Source: Phytophthora colocasiae (taxonomy: Eukaryota; Oomycota; Peronosporomycetes; Peronosporales; Peronosporaceae). From it: a stretch of 64,000 nt of DNA. The translations under genes and the position numbers were made by a program. The notes below the pieces were generated by a model that was not told the DNA's origin, did not search any database, and worked only from the letters and a program-made list of their open reading frames with translations. The stretch is from positions 1-64,000 of the forward strand of contig JAGKQI010000058.1 in the NCBI GenBank assembly GCA_018806915.1, given 5' to 3'. Shown one piece after another: positions 20,663 through 30,936 of this stretch. The number at the start of each line of letters is the position of its first letter. Position 1 is the first letter of the stretch.

Positions 20663-23600
20663 ACTGCGCGGCAGGAGGTGCTGGCGGTTGCAAACGCCCA
20701 GCACCCGAACAACCTGCGTGCTCACGTGCAGCAGCGCTGCACGCGATGAGCGGCACTCAAGCCGGGCTTGATAGTGCGAGTCAGCGGAAGGAATCCGCTG
20801 ACGATTGCGATAACGTCCCGTCCAAGGTGCGATGCCTTGGACGTGGAGCACCTGGAGCCGGGCTCCACGGTAGACCTTCGCGGCGCAAGCTCAGGGAGCT
20901 GCGCGAGTCTCAGTCCGGGACTGAGACGGGTGTATCTGCAGTGCAGACACCGAGTGTCGAGACGTTGAACGTCTTGACACGTACTGGTACTGGGTTACAG
21001 TACCAGAGGATGCGGTTGGAGAATCCGCCGACGAGTGCGTCGGCGTTGACCGCACTTCCAACGATGAGTTGGAAGCGCTTCGCGCGAGACTTGTACGATG
21101 GACGCATCGAACAAATTTGCATTCTCTCGGATATCGAGAGAGTGGAGCGCGAGGCCGAGGAGCTGAAGCAGCTCGTCGTCGATGGGATCACTGAGGGTGA
21201 TAACTCCCTCAGTGCGAAGACTAAGAAGCAGCGCTTCGAGGAGCAGAGTTGGGACTCGTTGAGGTATAGTCCCTACTACGAAGTTCTGCGGGAGTACAAG
21301 GATGTACTCCCGGACGAGATTCCTTCGGAGCTTCCGAAGGACAAGGGCGTACAGCACGAGATTGATCTCGTGCCGGGCACGAAGTACTGTGTTACACGGC
21401 AGTGGCCACTGCCGCGTGAACAAGTTCAAGCGATCGACGACTTCTTTGAAAGTCGTCGTCTTGCAGGTCAAGTGCGGGAATCGAAGTCCCCGCACAGTGC
21501 CCCAACGTTCTGTGTTAAGAAACCACAGGGCGGCTGGCGCATCGTTCATGCGTATAACAAGTTGAACGATGCGATGATACCGGCGCAGACGCCGATACCG
21601 CGAAAAGATGTTATCATCGATTCGATGGCCTTGAGCACTATCTTCAGTGTTCTAGATCTGCGTGATGAATTCTACCAAATCCTCATGCGTGAGAGGGACA
21701 TCCCTCTCACAGCGGTAAGCACTCCAAGCGGTATGCTTTGGGAGTGGCTCGTCATGCCACAGGGGCTTAAGAACGCCCCTGCGACGTTCAATAGATGCGT
21801 GACACATCTATTGCGCTCGGTGCGCGACTTCGCACCGAGCTACTTCGACGACGTGTTCGTCCACAGTCGGGCTGTGAACGGGAAGACGGATATTGAGATG
21901 CACAAGGTGCATCTCCGGAAGCTGCTAGAGCTTATGAGGAAACATAAGCTCTATGCGAACCTGAAGAAGTGTATCTTCGGGGCGAGCGAGATACCCGTGC
22001 TGGGGTGTCTCGTGGGGAAAGACGGCGTGCGCCCTGACCCAGAGAAGGTCAGAGTGATCAATGAATGGCCCACGCCATCCAATGTGAAGGAACTGAGGCA
22101 GTTCCTTAGGCTTGCCACGTACTTGTGCAAGTACGTGGAGAACTATGCGGGCAAGATTCGCCCGTTGTCACAGCTTCTTAAGAAAGAAGCTGAGTGGATT
22201 TGGACGACCGAGTGCGAGGAGGCATTCGGTGCAGTCAAGCAGGGCTTGACTGAAGCGCCGATCTTGGCCGTGGCGGACCAAGATCGTCCATTCCACGTAG
22301 TGTGCGATGCATCCGACTTTGCAATCGGATGTGCATTGATGCAACACGATCACGAAGGGCGTGATCGTGTAGTCTACTATCAATCGCGTCAGCTGAAGCC
22401 AGCTGAGCGTAACTATCCCGTACATGACAAGTAGCTCCTTGCCATGAAGTATGCACTCGCAAAGTTCCGAGTGTATCTACTTGGGAGTAGACCGTTCGTG
22501 GTCTATACAGACCACGCATCATTGCGTACGGCGATTAAGTCGCCGCACATCTCGCAACGTATGGCGAGGTGGTTGTCCTTCTTCGCGGAGTACAACTTCC
22601 GGGTGGAGTACAAACCCGGAAGACTCAACGTAGTGGCCGACGCGTTATCGCGTCGACCTGAATATGCGGAGACGGTCGACGCCAACGCAGTTGGCGTCGT
22701 GAGGACAAGTGTGCCGTCGCCAACGTTGATTGACGACGTGAAGAACGCGTATGCAAGGGATGCAGACGCGAAGGGGCTGCTGGAGTTCCTCGCAGCACCT
22801 TCCGACGTGGCACGTCGGAAGCTAACCCTCATTTTCGAGCTCGTGTAGACCGCTATGGAGTGGGGGCATCCGGGTCGTGAGAAGACATACACCCTTCTCA
22901 CGCGTGACTTCTACTGGCACCACCAGTACAAGTGGGTTCGCAAGTACGTACGTGCTTGCGAGGTTTGTCAACGCGTGAAGCCTGCGCAGTTCTCGCAGGC
23001 TCCTCTTCAATCACTACCGACTCCGTCGGAGTGTTGGCAGTCCATGTCCATGGACTTTGTCTTCGGTCTTCCGCCTGACAGCAAGAGGAGGACGGGCATC
23101 GTTGTCTTTGTGGACCGATTCAGCAAGATGGTTCATCTTGCTGCCGTCCCGGCTACTGTTACAGCCGCGCAGACTGCGCGACTGTTTGTTGACATGGTGT
23201 TCAAACACCATGGCATGCCGCTCGACATTGTGTCGGACCGTGATCCACGCTTCACAGCGCGGCTCTGGCAAGAAGTGTTTACACTTCTTGGTTCACAGTT
23301 ATCAATGTCGACTGCGGATCATCCGCAGACGGACGGACAGACCGAACGTGTCAACCGTGTACTGGGTGACACGTTGAAGAGCTACGCTCACTCGTTCCCG
23401 CACTGGAGCGAGTGCTTGCCGATGGCAGAGTTTGCCATCAACAACTCGGCGCATGCCTCGACAGGGCATACACCGTTCTACGTGAATGCCATGAGGCATC
23501 CACGATTGCCGAGCATGCTCGGTGGGGTAGTTTCCTCCTTAAGTGGGGGAGGATCTACGGTTGCGTCCGAACAACCGCAGAATGCAACTGATAGCAGCAC

Positions 23601-24165
23601 ACTATCAGCTGCGGTGACGCGTTCGACGTCTCGTTCTAGCAGGAACGAGCGCGCGATGTCTGTGCCGGGCACAGACATGAGAGATGATAGCAAGCAGGCA
23701 GGGCCTGCTGCTGACAAGGGCGACAAGCTGAAAGGATTCAGCTCGGGTGCGCTAGACTTTGTCCAGCGAAGACAAGCCGTCATACGGTTTGTCCAGGATG
23801 CTATCGCAGCTTCTGTCGATCGACAGAAGCTGAACGCTGATAATGTTGGTAGGGGCAACATAAATGAATTCAAATTGGGTTCATTGGTTTTGTTAGCTAC
23901 GCAAAACCTACCTAAACATGCAGTGTCTGATTTTGGAGCAAGCAAGCTTGCTCCAAGATTCATTGGGCCGTTCAAAGTACTTGAACGGCACGGTAACGCG
24001 TACCGGCTGGACATACCGTCCAGCATGAGGCTCCACCCGACCTTCTACGTCGGGCGGTTGAAGCCGTACGTGCAGCACGGACTACCTAGGGTTGGTAGTC
24101 CGACTGAGGAGTGCGAGAGGCCTGGAAGGCCTTCTCGTGACCGTCGACACGGTCGACCAACCGGC

Positions 24166-25632
24166 TCACTCTCGTCCCAAGACCGGACGAGAGGTTCGAG
24201 GCAGTCTGAGCTGCCTCACAGACCTAGCACGGAGGACACGAACCTCCTGCTTCAGAGCCGCTATCTCAGCGCTCTGTGTCTGCTCCAGCGCAGCAACTCG
24301 ATCGTGCAGGGCACGATCGTCATGGTCATAGCGGTGACCATACGGAGGGAGTGTTCCCGCCCCCTCCGCCGCCGTTGCGCGACGCGCGTGGAGCGATCCG
24401 CTGGATTGTTGAGCGGATTGTGGCTCATAAGAGAACGAACTCTCAAGGGGTTCGTTTTCGTATTCGTTGGAGAGGATTTCCTCCCCATCGAGATACATGG
24501 GAGCCGCGGAACGTCCTGATGGAGGACGTTCCGGATATGGTGAGGGCGTACGAAGCCCACCATAACTTGCAGGGTTAAACCCTGCACGAGGAGTGCTGCG
24601 GTCAGCCACAGCACTCGGAGCTTCGCGTGGCACAATACGATCACGGAGTTCCTTGATGTGATCGGGTACACGGACGACCGTGTACCCCAGGAGATCACTT
24701 TCGGTGAGGCGTGTTGCCAAGGGTGAGCAACACGGGCAGGGTGGGCCAAAGGGAACGGCACATGGGATCCCCGCTTCCATGGACTGATCATGGAGGCGTT
24801 CACACTTACCACGTGTAGTGTAAGTGTAGTAGCGATCGCGAGCCGCAGCAACGCGATCGCGATATGCCTTCGGGTCTTTGTTGAAGTTCTCAACAAAGGC
24901 GTTTCACGACTGACAAAGTGCCTGCCACTCTGGCACTTTGCTCTTGCGCGAAGTCTTCTTCGCTGCATAGTATCGGAGCTCGTGGAAGAGCCCGATATAG
25001 TAGTCGCGTCTTTGAGTCTCGGACTCAAAGACAACCTTAGCGGCGACGTCGTCGTCGTTGATACTGTTGCATGAGTACAACAGTATCGGGTTCGGTGGTG
25101 AACTAGCACCGAACCGGTCATGGATTTCTGCCTCAGTAGGCATCCATGGTGTGCGCACTGGCGGATCAGTGCGCGGGGCAGTGAGCGCCCTCGACATGGG
25201 GGACGCTTCATCATCACTGCGCGGACGCTTCGAGCTTGAAGCGTCCGAGGCCTCATCACGAGGTCGTCGAGATCCCACGGGTGGGTCTGACGTGTCTTCA
25301 GACGAAGACACGGGAGCGGGAGCCTTGACATCAACCTCCCCCTCCTCGACATCCTCCTCGTAGTCGAGGATGTCTTCGTAGTCCTCTCCAAAGAGTTCTT
25401 TGAGAGGGACAGCAGGATTCTTAATCTCTGCTAGAGAAGAAGACTTCTTCTTCTTCTCATGCTTCTCCTTATGGAGAGCATGGTACTTGGTGACAGAGAT
25501 CTTCTCTGTCGGACCGCTGGAAGCAGCAGTGCTAGTGGGCACTGCTGAGGTCGTTGTTCCTACTGCAGAGGCAGCAGGTGAGGCTTGCGCGTCCGCAGAA
25601 GCGGACGGAGACGTGGGCGTTGGCGAGTCCAT
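24166..25632 (-). pseudogene. Convergent antisense ORF of Gypsy-B (function unknown)
   Basis: Starts at ATG 25632, about 100 bp inside the 3' LTR, and reads back towards pol. One TGA (24904-24906) breaks an otherwise continuous frame of 489 codons. Visible parts: Ser/Ala/Thr-rich N-terminus, a KHEKKKK basic patch, an acidic run (EDYEDILDYEEDVEEGEVD), a Ser/Arg/Asp-rich middle with an SKRPRSDDE nuclear-signal-like word, a globular YYIGLFHELRYYAAKK segment, a Cys cluster (CAVPFGPPCPCC) beyond the stop, and a C-terminal coiled coil (DRVAALEQTQSAEIAALKQE). No domain was recognised. It overlaps the chromodomain end of pol on the other strand. Position and orientation match the ORF at 977-3311 in Gypsy-A; I see no convincing sequence match between the two. 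Confidence 0.65.
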
Positions 25633-25720
25633 TGCGAAATGAACTCGGATTTCTCTTGGGAACTTGACGGTCTTGTCAAGTTCTGTTGATTGACGTATCG
25701 AGACCGATACGTCGAATCTT

Positions 25721-25733
25721 AACGGGGGGATGG
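25721..25733 (+). other. Gypsy-B polypurine tract
   Basis: AACGGGGGGATGG immediately precedes the 3' LTR start at 25734. A purine-rich stretch here is the expected plus-strand primer site. Confidence 0.7.
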
Positions 25734-26185
25734 TGTAACGGGGTTACACGGTAGTACCACTTGTAACTCTAACAGTTAGGATAACTGTTAGAGATTGGAA
25801 ATGGGCCTCAGACCTTGGTGTGCTGTACACACCAAAGGATACATGGGCGAACCACATTATTGGGTGGTTCGTGTGCATTTGTGCATATTATTGGTAGAAA
25901 GTAACGGATTTCTACCAATCACTGAGCAGAGTTTCTGCCAACCACACGTTGGCAGACCCTTTAGAAATAGATAACAAACAGTTTTAGGAGGTCCATAATT
26001 GGCTTATGCCAAATTCAATAACAGTTCTCATTTTACGGTATTTTGCAGTTTAATTTAGTTATATTTGATTTAATTATACTTATTTAAATAAGTATACTTA
26101 AATTAAGTCTATTCTAATTGCACGCTTCCTCATACACGTAAGCGCACGTGTACGCCATCTAATAGGTCTAGGTAGACCCATTACA
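25734..26185 (+). repeat. Gypsy-B 3' LTR (452 bp)
   Basis: TGTAACGGGG to CCCATTACA, followed by the TAGAT duplication. Nearly identical to the 5' LTR; differences are listed there. The hairpin with loop GGA here and loop TCC in the 5' LTR has identical arms in both. Confidence 0.97.
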
Positions 26186-26369
26186 TAGATGATCACGTTC
26201 AAGTAGCGTAGCTTGTTCTTGCGGCTGACCCTCTGTGTGTCACGATATACTACCTCTGTGTGGAAAATGATGAGCATTTCCAATTGTATTACATCCTGTT
26301 CAGAATCTATACCTTGCAAATCTGATCATATTTTGAATCTCCCGCCCAATCTTCCCGCTGGAGCGCCAA

Positions 26370-26561
26370 GCAGTGTGGGAGATGCTGCTTCTTCACAGCA
26401 ACGGAGGGGTGCTCAGGCACGGCGATATCAAGCGGACAGCTGCCTACTTTGATCTAAACTGTTTCTCGCATTTGGGAGCAGGGTATCCGGGGGTAGCAGT
26501 GGTAGTCAAGTCGAGAAAACATCCCGAGGGCGAAAGAAGAAGAACCGCGTGGAGTTGTGCA
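26370..26561 (+). pseudogene. Mariner-like transposase, N-terminal remnant
   Basis: The frame encodes LLLHSNGGVLRHGDIKRTAAYFDLN, resembling the N-terminal helix-turn-helix of oomycete mariner transposases (the 'L..G.i..va..f' pattern), and then a VVVKSRKHPEGERRR segment like the basic linker after it. It is cut by the Copia element at 26562. Confidence 0.5.
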
Positions 26562-26790
26562 TGTGAACAACGGCAGTTAACGTCTGTCGTGTTCCAAGTC
26601 TCTCTTCGCAGTTGAAGTGGTGAATTCTGGTTTGGTAATGCTGAGTCTCGTCGCAGAGTATATTTATCTTTAGTATTGTATACTGTAGCCTACTGATAAC
26701 AGAGACTGCGCTCAGTCGTAGTTCTCTCGCAATCCCAATTGTGCTGAGTGGGCGAGCAGTTGTTTGTGTCTTCTGTGCCTAAAGCTAACA
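26562..26790 (+). repeat. Copia 5' LTR
   Basis: 229 bp, TG...CA. By eye it differs from the 3' LTR only at one or two positions (gttaacg versus gttggcg near the start). Confidence 0.96.
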
Positions 26791-26856
26791 GGTACTGAGC
26801 CCAAGCGTCGAAGACCGTGAGAACTAAACCCCTCAGGCTTCACTGTTGCCTTCTCT

Positions 26857-29041
26857 ATGGCGACACCACAGACAAGTACTGCTGCCTCGTCAGCAAGTAG
26901 CACCTCGATGGTGGGGACAACGGCAGCCGGAAGCGTTGGATCAAATGTATCGAGTTCGGCTAGTGTTGTAATACCCACAGCAACTACATCGGCAGCTTCT
27001 ACTGGAGTGTTGGGTACTACTGGGAGCAACATGTCCGGTGGATTTACGTTTTCAAGTGTGATGGCTGGTAGACAAGCAACAATACCAATGGGGTCTCAAT
27101 CTTCTGTGGCTAGTGTTGGGGCCACGGGCATACCGTCCTTTACAACGTTGCCTGGTACTGGAATGGCACACAGTTACGGATATGGATTTCCTACTGGTAT
27201 GTATGGCTCAGGAGCAATTGGTACTCATATTAGTCACCCCGTTGGAGGTGGTGGAGGTGGAATTAAGGACATCTCGAACAAACCTCCTGTAATGAAGAGC
27301 AGTTTTGATCTTTATGCGGTGCAGCTGAAGACGTATTTGACTCGATTAGGTTTGTGGAGTTTAATTGACGGTACGGAGATACGTTCACTCTACGATGTAA
27401 ACCTGCAAGCTGATTTTGACGCACGGGACAATGCTGCTCGAGAGGCAATTTTACGTGGTATCCCTGAGGTAGACGCGGAGTTAATATGCCACGAGGTTTC
27501 TGCGAAGGATATGTGGATTCGCTTTGAGAACAAGCAGACCAAGCAAGAGTATGCAAACTATATTTTTGCTCGTGAACAGCTATACTCGAGTAAGTACAAT
27601 CGTGATTTGGAAATGACTGATTGGCTTCGAGATATCCAGTTGAAGCGTAGAGAACTTTCATATTATGGCAAAGTGATAAGTGACGAAGAGTTTGCTGAAA
27701 TTCTTCTGGCCAATGTGACTCGGACACACCGAGACGTTGTGCGTCAGTTCTCACGCCACTATGCTGCACTTGCCTTACCTGGAACTCAACTGATGCCACC
27801 CACATCCGCGCAAGTGATGAATGCTCTCCTTGCGGAGGAGGCTCTGGACGAGAATGTCGCGGATGCTTCTAGGGCGATTGGATCTACTAGTAAGCAAAAG
27901 ACGAATTCTGGAGCTGATAGTGGAGGAAATAGCAAGAAGAAGCGTCGAGGGAGATACAAGGCAAAGCAGAAGAACAAAGATGGGAATTCTGGTAAAACCA
28001 AGAAAGTTGTTTGCTGGAAGTGCGGTGGGCAGGGCCACATTATGCCTAACTGCCCTAATGAGAAATCTGATGATAATTCTCAAAACCAGAAACAATCTGC
28101 GGGTATGGAAGCCAAGCGTTGGCAGAATAAGCAAGGAGGTAAAGATAAAGGTGGAAAGAAGAGTGTTGATGCATTGACAGTGCGCAAGATTGGTGCGACT
28201 GCAGTTGGCACTCGTTCTCGGAAGTCTGGAATGACAGAGTGGGTTCTGGATACAGCAACTGACGTACATGTCTGTACTGACATGAGCTTGTTGGACAACC
28301 CACAGCGAGATAAAGAACATCTTTTTCTTGACTTCGATGGTCAACCGAAAGGAGAACGGCTGGTTGGTGATGTGCGAGTTATTGTGACCAATTTAAACGG
28401 AAACCAAGAGGAAGTTTTGACTCTGATTGGTACTGTTCATACGCCTACAGGACCGGATAACCGGTTGAGTTCTCACTTACTTGAAGAACATGGGTGGAAA
28501 ATGACTTTAAATAAACGGATGAAAGCATTTCTCAGGGCGGAAGGAGTAGAGTTCTTGTGGACAAATGCTTACAGTCCTGAGGAAAATGGTCTTGTCGAAA
28601 AGATGAACGGCGTCTTGTTGTCACGCGTACGTAGTTTACTGACAACTGCGAACATGCCGGATCTGTTGTGGGGTGAAGCTTTTACGTTTGCGGTGGAAGT
28701 AGTGAATGTGAGTCCATCTCGAGGCCTAGATGGTGACACACCTTACGCGCGACGATTTGGTGAGAAGCCATACGTTGGAATCATGCGTGTGTGGGGATGT
28801 GTTGTGCACGAGTTCACGCCCAAGGTGCTACGCGCTAGCAAGCTGGAGAATCCTGGTAAATTGGGTCTTTTCCTTGATTCGCGAAGAACTCAGAAGGGTT
28901 TCGCATTTTGAATCTACGAAATGGATACATTAATGAGAGACGTTCGGTGGAGTTTGATGAGAGCTGGACCGTGGAGTGTTCATATGTGGAGCATTTATTG
29001 GCTAATCGGTACCAGCGTGGACATTATAGTCTTCCGGATGT
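26857..29041 (+). pseudogene. Copia Gag-PR-INT part of polyprotein
   Basis: The ATG at 26857 starts a Ser/Thr/Gly-rich region, then a Copia gag domain (SSFDLYAVQLKTYLTRLGLW, ~residue 145 on) and one CCHC knuckle CWKCGGQGHIMPNC. The protease motif reads WVLDTATDVHVC where the family usually has D-S/T-G, so activity is doubtful. Shortly after, the sequence jumps to the integrase third-acid region (YSPEENGLVEKMNGVLLSR); the HHCC module and the first two catalytic acids are missing. The frame ends in TGA at 28909-28911, and the homology continues in another frame (NGYINERRSVEFDESW) up to the solo LTR. Confidence 0.88.
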
Positions 29042-30932
29042 TGTCGCGAAGTCGGTGCAACTTTTACCGCGGTGCAGGGGCGTACAGTGAACCTGGAAGT
29101 GTGACTACCGGTAGTGATACCAGAGTCGCACAACAAGGTGGGCGTGTGTTACCTTGTGCTGTCCTCGTAGGTTCGTTGTCTTGGTAATGAGACCCTCGCC
29201 GGGGTCGTGAGAGTGTTGGTGAGAGTGAGGGTTCCTTGCGTAGGCCGTCGGATGTCCTTCTGGTCCTCACAGGAGCGCTTGGGAGTCGAACGTTTTCCGG
29301 TGAACACTTGTGTACACCAGAGATTTCTGAAGGCAAAAGAGAAATTAATACAATGGGAAGTCCAGTAATTAGACTTCCGAGATAACCGCAATATAGAGTT
29401 CCGATATACAAATATGTAGCTGCTCTTATTCTTTCCTGGCCCTTGAGTAGTGGGCTAGTTCTCCAGGTCAACTAGGAAATGTTCACCAGACACCCGGTCT
29501 GTCTGGTATTCCCTGTAACTTTGCACCACCCTCTAATATATAGAGGGAAAATAAACCAATACACTATCAGTTATATAACAGTCTACCGAGCGTCTTGAGA
29601 GCGACTGTCTAGCTCCCAAAACCTGTCCAAACGTACAATATGAAATGGGCTACCGCTAGAGACAAAACAAACGACCCAACTAGTAAATGGAATAGGTGGG
29701 TCCTCTCAGGTCTCTACGTTACGCTGATCTCCACCTAAAGGGGCTTGATAGGTGAGAGATCACACGACTCAAAGCTTTGTCGTGGCCTAGTACTTACGGG
29801 AAGCAGCAGGCAGACGACCTCGTTATAACAAAGCAAATCGAACTCGTTACAACAGGGAAAATTGAACTCTGGTTATCTATCTCGTATCTCTCTGTCTTCT
29901 GTCTTCCATATTCTCATATACACTTGGTCTCAGTATAACTCAGGAACTTTCACTTGGGCTCACTATGGTAGTCGATGCTGCAGATCTTGTCGAGTCGACA
30001 CTTAATGATGTCATTACAGGGATGAGCAGGTTGCGTTTCACTTGATTGCGTGAGGTCGTGTTGGGTACACTTGGTTTCAGTATGGGGTGGACTTCAGAGT
30101 GTCAGAGTCTGGTATCCTGTTCATCAGGGTCTGGAATCATGTGCATCGGAGACATGTTCATCGGAACCATGTACTCCGGAATCATGTACATCAGAGTCGT
30201 AAATACCAGAGTCGTGACACTTGTGTTCATCGGAGTCTTGTACGCTGGAGTCTGTTCATCGGAAACTGGTAAATGTCTAGAATATTGCTTGTATAAGCCG
30301 GACACATCAGACTTGTATACCAGAATCATGTTCGTCAGACTCATGTACGTCGGACTTCATGTACGTCGGACTTCATGTACGTCGGACTTCATGTACATCA
30401 GACTTCATGGTGTGATATCAGAGTTTCCATGCGTGATACCAGAAATCCATGAATGTTTTTAGGGTGCGGAGCACGTATGCTACAACGCACGAAGTCCAAT
30501 TTGGGATATGCGCGGGGTGCGCTACGTCCGGTGCGCGATACTTAGTATCTTGTGGGTATAACTGTATTCCTTGAACCATCATCGTCACACAGGACGGCAA
30601 CGGGATGAGGTCTCTCAGAGATACATTCTTCTGAGAGACTTTCTGCCAACCTTTAGGCACTCATCGTCGGGGAAAGTCCGGTGATCAGACTGAGTGTTAT
30701 TGTCTCTCGGAGTTTGTGCACTTTTCCGAGGAACACTTCTGATCTCTTGGGCCCCTTTGCAGTACAGGTGAAGGTTAATATATATAGCGGTTTTCTTCCA
30801 CAGATCCATTATTGTCGCACGGGACATAACCTCGTCCCACATCTCCCTTTCTCCCACAATCCATTATATGTCCAATCACATCACAGCGAAACGTCCATAT
30901 CCACTCAAAAAATCGTAATTAGCAACGTGTCA
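29042..30932 (-). repeat. Solo LTR of the Gypsy-A family inside Copia
   Basis: Starts TGTCGCGAAG and ends ACGTGTCA, flanked by ATGT at 29038-29041 and 30933-30936. Co-linear with the LTR at 11808-13503 over its length but 195 bp longer. Removing it and one ATGT rejoins the Copia frame (...YSLPD | V IPLVRLP...), which confirms both ends. A solo LTR arises by recombination between two LTRs of a full element. Confidence 0.93.
30342..30405. repeat. 16-bp tandem repeat in solo LTR
   Basis: Four adjacent copies of CATGTACGTCGGACTT (30342, 30358, 30374, 30390; the last with two changes). Degenerate copies precede it from about 30140 (catgt-n-c-ggaatcatg words). Absent from the LTR at 11808-13503, so it accounts for part of the length difference. 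Confidence 0.9.
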
Positions 30933-30936
30933 ATGT

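Larger units (their letters stand above)
19456..24578 (+). pseudogene. pol: Gypsy-B Pol (PR-RT-RNase H-INT-chromodomain), two stops
   Basis: Domains in order: retropepsin (ALVDSGASNNFV, ~19670), a long repetitive spacer (19990-21200), RT (FSVLDLRDEFYQILM, QGLKNAPATFNR, SYFDDVFVHS at ~21840), RNase H (HVVCDASDFAIGCALMQ ... VVYTDHASLRT), integrase (GHPGREKTYTLLTRDFYWHH ... CEVCQRVKP; SMDFVFGL; VSDRDPRF; HPQTDGQTERVNRVL) and a chromodomain (WIVERIVAHKR ... IRWRGFPPHRDTWEP) at ~24390-24560. In-frame TAGs at 22432 (in RNase H) and 22846 (before integrase) interrupt one frame; the chromodomain lies in another frame, so a third lesion or recoding event is needed. All catalytic residues named are present. 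The far end overlaps the antisense ORF by about 410 bp. Confidence 0.92.
18003..26185 (+). mobile_element. Gypsy-B: complete Ty3/Gypsy element, hairpin-chain sequence (8,183 bp)
   Basis: LTRs at 18003-18462 and 25734-26185; target duplication TAGAT at 17998-18002 and 26186-26190. Internal order is PBS, gag, -1 frameshift site, pol (PR-RT-RH-INT-chromodomain) and a convergent antisense ORF before the polypurine tract and 3' LTR. The LTRs differ only by an 8-bp indel, a 3-bp loop inversion and one substitution, so the insertion is young, yet pol has two in-frame TAGs. Almost every 20-35 bp holds a perfect inverted repeat, e.g. CGTGGTCT/AGACCACG (22497-22516) and GTCTTTGAGTC/GACTCAAAGAC (25008-25032). 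Confidence 0.96.

Noticed and set aside
22432..22848. Stop-codon readthrough as a device in Gypsy-B pol
   Set aside because: Two TAGs within 420 bp inside RNase H and before integrase are more simply ordinary lesions. Readthrough was not supported by any context element I could see.
24261..25391. Second minus-strand frame of 376 codons in Gypsy-B
   Set aside because: Overlaps the better antisense ORF (25632-24166) in another frame; Arg/Ser/Thr-rich as expected for a shadow frame.
30046..30462. 138-codon frame in the solo LTR as a gene
   Set aside because: It is the translation of the degenerate 16-bp tandem repeat region of the LTR.
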